Shown in pieces: positions 54,169-63,002 of a DNA stretch of 64,000 nt (its first letter is position 1; each line of letters begins with the position of its first letter). A program made the position numbers and the translations under genes. Source of the DNA: Pseudomonas frederiksbergensis (GTDB lineage: Bacteria > Pseudomonadota > Gammaproteobacteria > Pseudomonadales > Pseudomonadaceae); assembly GCF_900105495.1 (NCBI RefSeq), contig NZ_FNTF01000002.1, forward strand, positions 5,324,501-5,388,500, in the 5' to 3' direction. Under the pieces are notes generated by a model. That model was not told the origin of the DNA, did no database searches, and saw nothing but the letters and a program-made list of their open reading frames with translations.

Positions 54169-56697
54169 GTGATAATACCCCGAATGAAAACCTACCTAAA
54201 CACGCCGACTATCGTACACCCGGGTATCTGTACATCATTCCTGTCCAGCAACAGACTGCTTAATAAACTTACGCAGATTCCGTTCACACATTTATTTCCA
54301 AAAGAATTTATGGAGGAAGCGACTTATCTAACATTTCAAACTTGGTTTTCTCGGCAACCGGACCATGTTTTTCAATCCAATTGGCGGTTATTCTGCAACC
54401 ATTATGAAGCGAGAGTTGGTCATTGGGTATTACCCGCACTGAATACATTGGTCAATGGGTTTCTAGAGTTCCGTCACGGTGAACTTCACGTCAATATAAA
54501 AAGCTTCGGTGAATGGCAACAAAGTCTGCTCAGCAGGGTATCTGCCTTACCAATCCAGGCTGCGGCCTACGCCAAAACTTCGTTAAACATATCCCCTAAC
54601 TGGCAGAAATCTCACACCCAGGGACCGCACGCCTGTTTGCTGTTAAGTCCAACGCATCCCTTGGTCGAGGACTATATCGAGCGCGAAGGGTTGCATGAGA
54701 CTCATCTTCATCTAAACGGCAGTACACATGCCGAAGCGTGTTGGTTAAAAGCGCTGCACGAGCCAAAAGCAGAAATATTGGCTTTTTCTGAACAGTACTC
54801 GCAGCGGTCACCGAACGGGGCTCGTACGCGCGAGTTGTGTCATGCGATAAATGAAAATTTGTCACCTGCTATGCTATACCGCCAAATTGTAGGTGCTCGT
54901 CACATCCGCGCCTGGTTGATTAATCTGGCTTATGAACCAAACCGTGCTCTGCCCTTGTCGGTGCCTCCAAACTTCGAACAGATGATCAATTACAAGGAGA
55001 TACTCACGGTGTCATCGCTGGAGCGCACCAGAGCGCTCATCGAAAAACGCTGCACTTATGCTCAGGAACTTGACTGGATCAAAGTCATTCTTGAACGGCT
55101 GCAACACAAAGCGGAGCCGTTAGTCGATAGACTGTTGCACATTTACCTGTTACTTCAAAACCAGTACTACCGTCTGCTGGTACAAGGTGAAGATCAATAT
55201 GGGTTTGATCAATTTCAAAAATTCACCTACACGAACTTGCGTGACCCGGTAGAAAAGCAATATCTAGCGCGCTTCCAACAGATGCATGGAGCGAATCCAA
55301 GCGTGAGCAAAGTTGGATGGCTGGAAGGTCGTTTCGCGCCAAAAAAAACCGTGCTGGCAAATCAATCGATGTTGACCTCGGTTTTGGGCGGCTATCTGGA
55401 GTACCTCCTGCAAGGCAATTCGTCGGACGCCGATACGCCTCGTTCATCTTCGCTCAGTAAAATATTACACATGTTGGAAACGTTTCAGCCGAGCCTTCAA
55501 AACCCAAACCATCGTAAAAATCACAAGCTGACATTGGTTGCACACTTCCCAAAAAAAATCTGGGATTGGCAAAGTAAAAAAGAAAAAAGCTACCGACATT
55601 ATGGATTGAGGAAAGATCTCGTTGCGCAAGGTAACGCTTTGATGGGTGTCGTCAATCGGTGGCCATTGTTAAAGAATTGGGTAACCGGAATCGACGCGGC
55701 GGCGAATGAACTCCACGCTTCACCGGAAGTATTCGCACCCGTTTTCAGGGTGTGCCATCACCACGGTTTCACGCACCGAACCTACCATGTCGGGGAAGAC
55801 TTCCCCCATTTGATATCGGGCTTGAGACATGTGACCGACGCCCTGCAGCTGCTCGATCTCAAAGAAGGGGATCGTATCGGCCATGGCACTGCATTCGGTA
55901 TCGCCCCTTCTCTTTGGCTATCGAGGATGCCTCCGAAGATAGTGGTAAGTCGGGGAGAGTGGATGCTGGACCTGCTCTGCGCCTGGTCATTATTACGGAC
56001 CCATCCCTCGGCTCAGCTTGAGACTCGGCGCATCGAGTTGTCCATCACAGAAATGGCAAGCTACGTCTTCAATCAAGACATCAGCACCATCTCTCTTGAA
56101 AACGTAATGCGATTGCGTGGACTGCACGTTCCCTATGTTCTAGCGTCCGACAAGGACCCTGCCTGGAGTTGGCAACACGCGTCGCTGTCCGATGCCTGGC
56201 GAGAAGAGGCCCGAATCGTCGATCAGGCAAGGCGGACGAACGGAAGACTGCTGAAACTGCTCACTCAATGGCTAACCGGTAATGGTGATTTATGGCATCG
56301 CAGTGAAGAACTGATCAGCGTCGAAGCCAACTACCTTGACGCAAATACACTGCTGCTACTCCAGCAAAGCGTCATGCGCTTACTCGCCGAACGAAACGTT
56401 GTAGTCGAAACACTTCCCACTAGCAACGTTCGAATTAGCCAATACGAGACATTCGCAGAACATCACTCACTACGGTGGATGAAAGCACCTGGGTTCGCCG
56501 TTGATGGGGACCCTGACATTATGATTTCACTCGGCTCCGATGATCCCGGCGTCTTCGCAAATGACCTTAATGGCGATTTTTACCAACTCTATGCGGTGCT
56601 GCAACAAGCGGGAATGCTTGATAAGCATGCACTTGACCTACTTTCAACCGTCAATGAAAGAGGGAGGCAATACCGCTTTCACAAAAGGGCTCACTGA
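54169..56697 (+). CDS. rdrB: RADAR adenosine deaminase RdrB
   Basis: An 842-residue protein with all adenosine-deaminase motifs: the metal pair in ETHLHLNGS (His179, His181), TYHVGEDFPHL (His540 and catalytic Glu543), DRIGHGTAF (His572) and SLGSDDPGVF (Asp791, Asp792). The long insertion between the HxH motif and the HxxE motif, about 360 residues, makes it far larger than a metabolic deaminase (about 340) and fits RdrB, which assembles into a shell and converts adenosine or ATP to inosine forms. The start is GTG at 54169 or ATG at 54184; neither has a good ribosome site, which hints at coupling to rdrA. No membrane accessory gene follows; a backbone gene starts 128 bases later. Confidence 0.88.
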   Translation: MIIPRMKTYLNTPTIVHPGICTSFLSSNRLLNKLTQIPFTHLFPKEFMEEATYLTFQTWFSRQPDHVFQSNWRLFCNHYEARVGHWVLPALNTLVNGFLEFRHGELHVNIKSFGEWQQSLLSRVSALPIQAAAYAKTSLNISPNWQKSHTQGPHACLLLSPTHPLVEDYIEREGLHETHLHLNGSTHAEACWLKALHEPKAEILAFSEQYSQRSPNGARTRELCHAINENLSPAMLYRQIVGARHIRAWLINLAYEPNRALPLSVPPNFEQMINYKEILTVSSLERTRALIEKRCTYAQELDWIKVILERLQHKAEPLVDRLLHIYLLLQNQYYRLLVQGEDQYGFDQFQKFTYTNLRDPVEKQYLARFQQMHGANPSVSKVGWLEGRFAPKKTVLANQSMLTSVLGGYLEYLLQGNSSDADTPRSSSLSKILHMLETFQPSLQNPNHRKNHKLTLVAHFPKKIWDWQSKKEKSYRHYGLRKDLVAQGNALMGVVNRWPLLKNWVTGIDAAANELHASPEVFAPVFRVCHHHGFTHRTYHVGEDFPHLISGLRHVTDALQLLDLKEGDRIGHGTAFGIAPSLWLSRMPPKIVVSRGEWMLDLLCAWSLLRTHPSAQLETRRIELSITEMASYVFNQDISTISLENVMRLRGLHVPYVLASDKDPAWSWQHASLSDAWREEARIVDQARRTNGRLLKLLTQWLTGNGDLWHRSEELISVEANYLDANTLLLLQQSVMRLLAERNVVVETLPTSNVRISQYETFAEHHSLRWMKAPGFAVDGDPDIMISLGSDDPGVFANDLNGDFYQLYAVLQQAGMLDKHALDLLSTVNERGRQYRFHKRAH

Positions 56698-56825
56698 CCA
56701 TAACCAACGCGAAATAGCCGATTCATGACTTGCGGTAAAGATTGCTTTGCCAATCCAGCGGTTTTTCCCCTGGCTGCGGGCGCGGATACTCCTGCCCATT
56801 CCCACTGCAACCCCTGGAGTCATTG

Positions 56826-57629
56826 ATGTCTATTCCCGCATTCGGCCTTGGTACGTTTCGCTTGCAAGGCCAGGTGGTCATCGATTCGGTGAGCACTGGC
56901 CTGGAGCTGGGCTATCGGGTCATCGATACCGCGCAAATCTACGAGAACGAAGCCGAGGTCGGCGAAGCCATTGCCGCCAGCGGCATCGCCCGTGACGAGT
57001 TGTTCATCACCAGCAAGATCTGGGTGGCCAACTTCGCCGGGGATCGCCTGATCGACAGCCTCAAGGAAAGCCTGCAAAAGCTGCAAACCGACTACCTGGA
57101 CCTGACCCTCATCCATTGGCCGTCCCCGGAAAACCAGGTGCCAGTCGATGAGTTCATGGGCGCCCTGCTCGAAGCCAAACAACTGGGCTTGACCCGGCAG
57201 ATCGGCGTGTCCAACTTCACCGTGGACTTGATGAAACAGGCGATCGCCGCGGTCGGTGCCGAACACATCGCGACCAACCAGATCGAACTGCACCCGTACC
57301 TGCAAAACCGCAAGGTCGTCGAATTTGCGCAGAGCCAGGGCATCCCGATCACCTCGTACATGACCCTCGCTTACGGCGAAGTGCTGAAAGACCCGGTGAT
57401 CCAGCAAATCGCCGATCGCCTGAAAGCGACGCCGGCACACGTCACGCTGGCCTGGGCCATGCAACTGGGTTACGCAGTGATTCCCTCGTCGACCAAACGC
57501 GCCAACCTGCAAAGTAACCTGCACGCCCGCACACTGACCTTGAGCGACGCCGACATGGCGCTGATCGCGGGCCTGGATCGTGGCCATCGGCTGACCAGCC
57601 CCAAAGGCCTCGCGCCCCAGTGGGATTAA
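56826..57629 (+). CDS. dkgB: 2,5-didehydrogluconate reductase DkgB (aldo/keto reductase)
   Basis: A 267-residue NADPH-dependent reductase, the same length as E. coli DkgB. Catalytic tetrad: Asp34 and Tyr39 (DTAQIYENE), Lys64 (ITSKIW) and His97 (LIHWPSP). The nucleotide-binding block is [14 protein letters not shown]. It reduces 2,5-diketo-gluconate and small aldehydes such as methylglyoxal. The start at 56826 ([10 protein letters not shown]) follows TGGAGTCATTG; the in-frame start at 56742 was rejected. Stops four bases from the convergent hybrid kinase gene. Confidence 0.93.
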   Translation: MSIPAFGLGTFRLQGQVVIDSVSTGLELGYRVIDTAQIYENEAEVGEAIAASGIARDELFITSKIWVANFAGDRLIDSLKESLQKLQTDYLDLTLIHWPSPENQVPVDEFMGALLEAKQLGLTRQIGVSNFTVDLMKQAIAAVGAEHIATNQIELHPYLQNRKVVEFAQSQGIPITSYMTLAYGEVLKDPVIQQIADRLKATPAHVTLAWAMQLGYAVIPSSTKRANLQSNLHARTLTLSDADMALIAGLDRGHRLTSPKGLAPQWD

Positions 57630-57632
57630 GCG

Positions 57633-60600
57633 TCAGTCTTGCGTGAGGCTCTGATCCAGGCGTGCCATGGCGTGTTGCAATTGATCGACGGCCTCGTCGA
57701 TCAACGCCGCGCGCCCTTCGGCGCAGGCACGTTCCAGCTGTTCGCAGCACTCGATCAGACGTTTTGCACGAACCATCCGCGCGCCCCCTTTGATGCGGTG
57801 CGCCAGGTCTTGCAGCCGGTGTCGATTGCCAATGACGTGCGCGGCAAGCAGATCATCGCGATCGTAGCGATTGGTCTCGGCCAGTTCGCGCAACAGTTGA
57901 TCGATCAGCGTGCGGTCTTCGCCGACGTAGAGCTCCAGGCCGCTCAAGTCGATTGGGAATGTTGCTTTCTCTTCAACCGGCGCCAGCGGTTCACTGACAA
58001 ATCGGGACGCCAGCCAGGCACTCAAGTCTGCCAGCCGGATCGGTTTGAACAGACAATCGTCCATGCCCGCTTCAAGGCAACGGATCTTTTCCTCCGGCTG
58101 CGCATTGGCGCTAAACCCCAGAATCAGCGTGGGGGGCAAGCCATTAGCGCGCTCTTCATCGCGTATCGCACCGGCCAATTCATAGCCATTGACCACCGGC
58201 ATGTTGCAATCGGTGATGACCAAATCGAGCTCATGCTCGCGCCACTTCACAAGACCCTGCTCGCCATCATCAGCCTCCAGCACCTGATGCCCCAGGTAGC
58301 TCAACTGCCGCGACAGCAGCAATCGATTGGCCGGGTAATCGTCGACCACCAGAATCGTCAGCAGCCGAGTGGCCACCTGCAATCCGCTTTCGGCACACGC
58401 GCCGCCGGCCAACGGTTGCAACGCAATCAGATCAACACTGATGTCGACCCGCGTCCCTACTCCGAGGACGCTGTCGAGCTGCAATCGACCGCCCATCATT
58501 TCGCACAGCGTGCGGCTGATCACCAGTCCCAGACCGGAGCCGTTGTGGCCTGATTGCTGGCTGTTGCCGGCCTGCACGAACGGGCTGAACAGTCGTTGCT
58601 GATCGACTGCACTGACCCCGATGCCGCTGTCCTCGATACGCACACTGACGGCCAGATGCCCCGAGATCCCGGGCTCCACTCGCAGTGTCAGACTCACCCC
58701 ACCTTCACGGGTGAACTTGATCGCGTTGCTCAGCAGATTGGACAGCACCTGCTTGAAGCGCGTGGGGTCGACCAACACGTCGCGATCGCTGTGCTCGGCC
58801 AATTCGACCCGCCACTGCAAGTTCTTCTGCCGTGCCAGGCCTTCGAACACCCGGCACACCGACGCCACCAGCGTGCGCAGATTGGCCCGCTCAGGGGTCA
58901 GCGACAAATGCCCGGACTCGATGCGGGCGATGTCCAGGATGTCGCCGATCAACGCCAGCAATTGCTGCGCGGCAGTGGACGCCACTTCGATGGCGGAGCG
59001 ATCAGTGAAGCCCTCTTCCGCTCGCTTAAGCGCCAGTTCGAGCATGCCGATCAGGGCATTCATCGGTGTGCGGATTTCATGACTCATGGTCGCCAGAAAA
59101 GTGGTTTTGGCGCGGTTGGCGTCGTCGGCGGCGTTCTTGGCCTCCTGCAATTGCCCGAGCAGTTGTTGGCGTTGAGTGATCTGCCGACGCTGCCAGGCAA
59201 TCCAGGCCAAGGCGAGCAACAGCAAAGCGCCTGCCGCGGCAAACGCCTGGAGAATGCGTTGGCGATGGCGCAGCCAGTAGCTGTCATCGACCACCACGTC
59301 ATTGCTCCAGCGGGCTAACAACTCATCCATCTCCCGGGGCGAAATGCTCAGCAGTGCCTTGTTCAGAATCGAGTGCAACTCCAGCGCACCACGGCTGGTG
59401 GCCAGAGCGATACGCGCCGGTTCATCACCCAAGGTGCTGCTGATCCGCAGACGCTCGCGGTATTGCCGGGTGACCAGATACCGAGCCACGATCAATGAGC
59501 TGACGACCCCGTCGGCCTGGCCCTTGATTACCCACTCCATCCCCTGCGCCGGACTCGCCACTTCGACCAGACGTGCAGTGGGCGCCTGAGCGCGGATGAA
59601 CTCGAGCAACGGATGACCGCGATAAATCGCCAGGCGTTTACCGGCCATATCGTCCAGGGTCCTGGGGCTTCCCGGGTTGGTCGCACTGACCAGTACAAAC
59701 GGATTGTTCAGGTACGACCGAGTGAAACGCAGTTCGGCTTCGCGTTCGATACCGGGCGTGACCACCGGTAACACGTCGATCTTGCCATCCTTGAGTTGCT
59801 GGATCTGCTGATCGAGGGAGTTACCCCGCTGCACCTCGAAGGTCAAGCCGCTGCGCTGGCTGATCAGCGACAGCAATTGCGCAGTCAACCCGCTGAGTTG
59901 TCCCTGTGCATCGTAAAAAGTCAGCGGTGCGAAGTCCTCGATAACCCCCACTTGCACGGTCGGATGTCGACCCAGCCAACGTTGCTCGCTGGCGCTCAAA
60001 CGGACTCGCTCTTGACCCGCCATGTTGGCTCTGCCGGCGCTCCAGCGCTGCTCGATGGCCATGCGCTGATCCATGGGAATCGCCGCCAGAGCTTTGTCGA
60101 CAATACTCTTCAGACGTGGATTACCGCGGCTGAAGGCGAAGCCGAACGGATTGGCGTCCAGGCCGGAGGGCCCCACCAGGCGAACGTTGCTGAGGTAGTT
60201 GTTATTGATCAGGTAATTGGCACTGATGAAGTCGCCGAGGTACACATCGTCCTGCCCGAACGCCACCGCCCCGATCGCGTCGAGTGCCGAGGGGTAGCGT
60301 TGCAAGCTCGCTTCGGGATAAAAGGCTTCGACAGTCTGTGCTTGCAGATAGTCATCGACCATGGCAATGCGCTTGCCCGCAAGGTCGACGGGCATTCCGT
60401 CGTCCAGGCGGGTCACCAGCATCGGCTGATCTTCGGCATAGGCATCGGATCGGGTCAGCTCGGGGTCAGCCGCCTCAAAGTTGTTGGACGTGCCGAGCAG
60501 GTCCAGGTCATCGCGCTTGAGCGCCTCCATGGCTGCCTCGCGCGTGCGATAACGAAGCACGTCGATCTTGACGTGCAGCAACTGCCCCAACAGGGCGGCA

Positions 60601-60851
60601 TAGTCTGCGGTGATGCCTTCCAGCTCATCAACGTTTCGCGTGATCTCGAACGGCGGGTAGTCCGGCCCCGATACTCCAAGGCGCAAGACTCGTTTGCCGC
60701 GCAACCACTGCCAGTCTTTTTCATCCAGCCGGACCTGATAATCCTCCACCGCGGAATGTCCCAGCACGTGCAAAAGCTTTGGCTCATCGGCTGCCGTCAC
60801 CGATGCACCCAGTCCACAGAACAGCAACAGGGCCCACAAACAATCGCGCAT
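57633..60851 (-). CDS. Unorthodox hybrid sensor kinase, BvgS/EvgS/RocS type
   Basis: A 1072-residue phosphorelay kinase. Signal peptide about 1-20, then two tandem periplasmic solute-binding (Venus flytrap) domains (about 50-270 and 295-515), a membrane segment (about 533-555), histidine kinase with phosphoacceptor His591 (ATMSHEIRTPMNALIG) and ATPase motifs (NLLSNAIKFT, EDSGIGV, SGLGLVIS), a receiver with Asp881 (LVITDCNMP) and an Hpt domain with His1018 (AHRIKGGAR). I chose the ATG at 60851 because it gives a clean signal peptide; a GTG at 60863 is possible. Together with the upstream response regulator it resembles EvgSA and RocS/RocA. Input ligands are unknown. Confidence 0.9.
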   Translation of the reverse strand: MRDCLWALLLFCGLGASVTAADEPKLLHVLGHSAVEDYQVRLDEKDWQWLRGKRVLRLGVSGPDYPPFEITRNVDELEGITADYAALLGQLLHVKIDVLRYRTREAAMEALKRDDLDLLGTSNNFEAADPELTRSDAYAEDQPMLVTRLDDGMPVDLAGKRIAMVDDYLQAQTVEAFYPEASLQRYPSALDAIGAVAFGQDDVYLGDFISANYLINNNYLSNVRLVGPSGLDANPFGFAFSRGNPRLKSIVDKALAAIPMDQRMAIEQRWSAGRANMAGQERVRLSASEQRWLGRHPTVQVGVIEDFAPLTFYDAQGQLSGLTAQLLSLISQRSGLTFEVQRGNSLDQQIQQLKDGKIDVLPVVTPGIEREAELRFTRSYLNNPFVLVSATNPGSPRTLDDMAGKRLAIYRGHPLLEFIRAQAPTARLVEVASPAQGMEWVIKGQADGVVSSLIVARYLVTRQYRERLRISSTLGDEPARIALATSRGALELHSILNKALLSISPREMDELLARWSNDVVVDDSYWLRHRQRILQAFAAAGALLLLALAWIAWQRRQITQRQQLLGQLQEAKNAADDANRAKTTFLATMSHEIRTPMNALIGMLELALKRAEEGFTDRSAIEVASTAAQQLLALIGDILDIARIESGHLSLTPERANLRTLVASVCRVFEGLARQKNLQWRVELAEHSDRDVLVDPTRFKQVLSNLLSNAIKFTREGGVSLTLRVEPGISGHLAVSVRIEDSGIGVSAVDQQRLFSPFVQAGNSQQSGHNGSGLGLVISRTLCEMMGGRLQLDSVLGVGTRVDISVDLIALQPLAGGACAESGLQVATRLLTILVVDDYPANRLLLSRQLSYLGHQVLEADDGEQGLVKWREHELDLVITDCNMPVVNGYELAGAIRDEERANGLPPTLILGFSANAQPEEKIRCLEAGMDDCLFKPIRLADLSAWLASRFVSEPLAPVEEKATFPIDLSGLELYVGEDRTLIDQLLRELAETNRYDRDDLLAAHVIGNRHRLQDLAHRIKGGARMVRAKRLIECCEQLERACAEGRAALIDEAVDQLQHAMARLDQSLTQD

Positions 60852-60863
60852 GATCGAACTCAC

Positions 60864-61490
60864 TCAGATCAGATGATTACGCTTGGCAAAATCCCTCAGG
60901 TGCACCGCCGATTCCACATTGAGTTTTCCAACCAGACGGGTCTTGTAGGTGCTGACGGTCTTGTGGCTCAAGTGCGTACATTCAGCGATCGCCTTGTTGC
61001 TGAAGCCCCGGCACAGATACTGAAGAATCGTCAGTTCCCGGTCGGAAAGCGTATCGATCATCTGTTTTTCACTCAGTTGTATCGAGTTCAGCGCCACCGA
61101 CGCCAAGGGCAACTGGGCGAAATAGGTGTAACCAGCCATCACGGCATGCACGGCCTTGTGCAAATGCTGCAAATCGTTGGTCTTGGCGACATAAGCCACG
61201 GCGCCGGCGTGCATGCAACGATCCTGAAAAAAAATGGGTTCCTGGGACGTGAAGACCAGTACTCGACTGGGCACCCCGCTGGCCTTGATCCGCGTCAGTA
61301 CATCCAGCCCGTCGAGCGAGGGCATCACCAGATCCAGGATCACCAGATCGGGCTTGAGTTCGCGGATCTTCGGCAAGACCTCATTACCACACGCCGCTTC
61401 GTATATCCGCTTGAAACCCTCCTGCATCAGTACGATTTTGACTGCGGCGCGAACCACCGGATGATCGTCCACAATCAGCGCTGACTTCAT
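60864..61490 (-). CDS. NarL/FixJ family response regulator, BvgA/EvgA/RocA type
   Basis: A 208-residue regulator: receiver about 1-120 with Asp8/Asp9, phosphoacceptor Asp53 (LVILDLVMPSLDG) and Lys103 (VAKTND), and a LuxR-type helix-turn-helix about 145-205 (LSDRELTILQYLCRGFSNKA, IAECTHLSHKTVSTYKTRL). It receives phosphate from the Hpt of the adjacent hybrid kinase; 12 bases separate the two. ATG is preceded by GGAGTTGCC. Confidence 0.92.
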   Translation of the reverse strand: MKSALIVDDHPVVRAAVKIVLMQEGFKRIYEAACGNEVLPKIRELKPDLVILDLVMPSLDGLDVLTRIKASGVPSRVLVFTSQEPIFFQDRCMHAGAVAYVAKTNDLQHLHKAVHAVMAGYTYFAQLPLASVALNSIQLSEKQMIDTLSDRELTILQYLCRGFSNKAIAECTHLSHKTVSTYKTRLVGKLNVESAVHLRDFAKRNHLI

Positions 61491-61599
61491 GGCAACTCCT
61501 GAGCAACAAAAACGACAATTGAATAATCAATGCCCATACGCCCGACCCGGTTGAACGCACCGGCGACGCAAAGACTTTTGCATGGAAAACCAGGCGCAA

Positions 61600-62013
61600 C
61601 TACCTGACAGAAATGACAGTACCGACGAACGGTAGCCGAGGATCGATGATTGCCATCAACCGCGAAATGGACGCCAGGTCAGGCAGTAGTGTGTGGCTCA
61701 CCGCCACCTTCTGATGAGCGCAAGCGTGAATGGCCGGCAGTTGCGCCTGCTGACCGTCATAGATCAAGGCGTGATGAACCTGTTGGTTATCAAGAAAGAA
61801 ATCGAACAGGTTCAATGCCCCGCTCGCCAGCGAGGCATTGATGACCACCAGATCAAATGGCTCGCCACTGTATTCGACCAGGGTCAACAGCTCTTCAAGA
61901 CTGTGCACCGGTGCTATCCGGTAGTAGTCGAGTTGATTGAACAGTCGCTCGACCTTCATGCGATGAAAATGCAACTCGTCGGCGATCAGGATACGTAAGG
62001 CTTTGTTCGACAA
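61600..62013 (-). CDS. Pseudo-receiver (CheY-like) protein
   Basis: A 137-residue protein with the receiver pattern: strand 1 ILIADELHFHR with acidic residues 12-13, and strand 3 PFDLVVINASLAS where the phosphoacceptor Asp is Asn59. A Lys is present at 102 (HQKVAVSHTLLP). It probably cannot be phosphorylated in the usual way. It lies 109 bases upstream of the RocA-like regulator on the same strand, so it may belong to the same phosphorelay as a modulator. No output domain. Confidence 0.75.
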   Translation of the reverse strand: MSNKALRILIADELHFHRMKVERLFNQLDYYRIAPVHSLEELLTLVEYSGEPFDLVVINASLASGALNLFDFFLDNQQVHHALIYDGQQAQLPAIHACAHQKVAVSHTLLPDLASISRLMAIIDPRLPFVGTVISVR

Positions 62014-62162
62014 TGCGGGCCCCCAGGAGGGTATCGAATTCGTGAGGCCGCAAGGCTACGGAAGACTTGTCGATGTTTCTGTAGGACTTTTCCGAAAAGC
62101 CAAAACTTACGATTTTCTGTAGGAGCATTACTGTCAGCCAAACCGGCGAACATGGGGCCGGA

Positions 62163-62645
62163 TCAATGGGCATCCCATTGCAGCATCCGCACCCGGCAAT
62201 GCTTCATCGCATTGACGATGTGTTTCTCCACCAGGGCCCGGGAAATGCCCAGGTGTTCGGCGATCTCCGGATGCGAAAGGCCTTCGATCTTGCGCAGCAG
62301 GAAACTCTCGCGGCACAACCGTGGCAATTCCGCCAATGCACGCTGGACCATCTCCAGGCGTTGGTCGTGATCGAGGCTGTGATGAGGGGATGGGGTGAAG
62401 TGGCGCTCTTCGTTGTCGAGCACTTCCAGGGGTTCGACCTGACGCAGGGCATTACGCCGATGGTCGTCGATCACCAGGTTGAGCGCGGTGCGGTACAGAA
62501 ACGCCCGAGGCTGCTCGATCAGCGTGGCGCTGGACCGCTCCAGAACTCGCAGATAAGCGTCATGCACCACATCTTCGGCGACCTGACGGTTGCCCAGCTT
62601 GGCGTTCAAAAAACACACCAGCTCGCGATAGTAGTTTTCCAACAT
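62163..62645 (-). CDS. ECF sigma factor, FecI/FpvI type
   Basis: A 160-residue iron-starvation sigma factor. Region 2 contains YYRELVCFLNAKLGNRQVAE, DVVHDAYLRVLERSSATLIE and PRAFLYRTALNLVIDDHRRN. Region 4 contains LPRLCRESFLLRKIEGLSHP and EIAEHLGISRALVEKHIVNA. The start at 62645 (MLENYY) follows GGGAGTC; the in-frame frame upstream to 62876 includes promoter sequence and was rejected. No FecR-type anti-sigma gene lies next to it. It is divergent from the siderophore receptor at 63003, which has an STN domain, so it likely drives that receptor. Confidence 0.88.
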   Translation of the reverse strand: MLENYYRELVCFLNAKLGNRQVAEDVVHDAYLRVLERSSATLIEQPRAFLYRTALNLVIDDHRRNALRQVEPLEVLDNEERHFTPSPHHSLDHDQRLEMVQRALAELPRLCRESFLLRKIEGLSHPEIAEHLGISRALVEKHIVNAMKHCRVRMLQWDAH

Positions 62646-62744
62646 GACTCCCGGCCGCAAGGGTGCGGTTTCTATCCTTGAGCCAGATCGGCGACCGCCG
62701 AGATAGGCAGTGGCACGATAGTGGCAGCTTGAGGTGCGTAATTT

Positions 62745-62763
62745 ATAGTAATTCTCATATAGA
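62745..62763 (-). promoter_or_regulatory. Fur-box-like sequence upstream of the sigma factor
   Basis: On the minus strand it reads about ATGAGAATTACTAT, 100 bases before the sigma-factor ATG, in a strongly AT-rich stretch. It matches the A/T-rich hexamer pattern of Fur sites only in part. Confidence 0.4.
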
Positions 62764-62943
62764 TTTAAAGTATTGCTTCGCGTTGCCTGAAAAATAGTCA
62801 AGAACGAGCGGCTGCACGTTGCTTCACCTGTAGGAGCTGCCCCTGCACCGCTCCCTAACCACAGGGTCGTATACACCCGGTCATTCCATCATTTCGACAT
62901 TTATTTAACGGGTTTCTTTCCGGTTTTGTGGTCGTGCCGCGTC

Positions 62944-62961
62944 TAATAATCATTCTTATTA
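62944..62961 (+). promoter_or_regulatory. Fur-box-like sequence upstream of the siderophore receptor
   Basis: TAATAA-TCATTC-TTATTA has perfect outer arms and resembles the AATNATT-rich Fur consensus. It lies 41 bases before the receptor ATG, a good position for iron repression. The 357-base gap 62646-63002 otherwise holds only promoter sequence. Confidence 0.5.
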
Positions 62962-63002
62962 ACAAAACTCTGCACAACACTTTTCAGGAGCTCAGGTAAG
63001 TA

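Noticed and set aside
54169..56697. Metabolic adenosine deaminase
   Set aside because: The protein is more than twice the usual size, has a large insertion between the metal motifs, and is paired with an ATPase gene.
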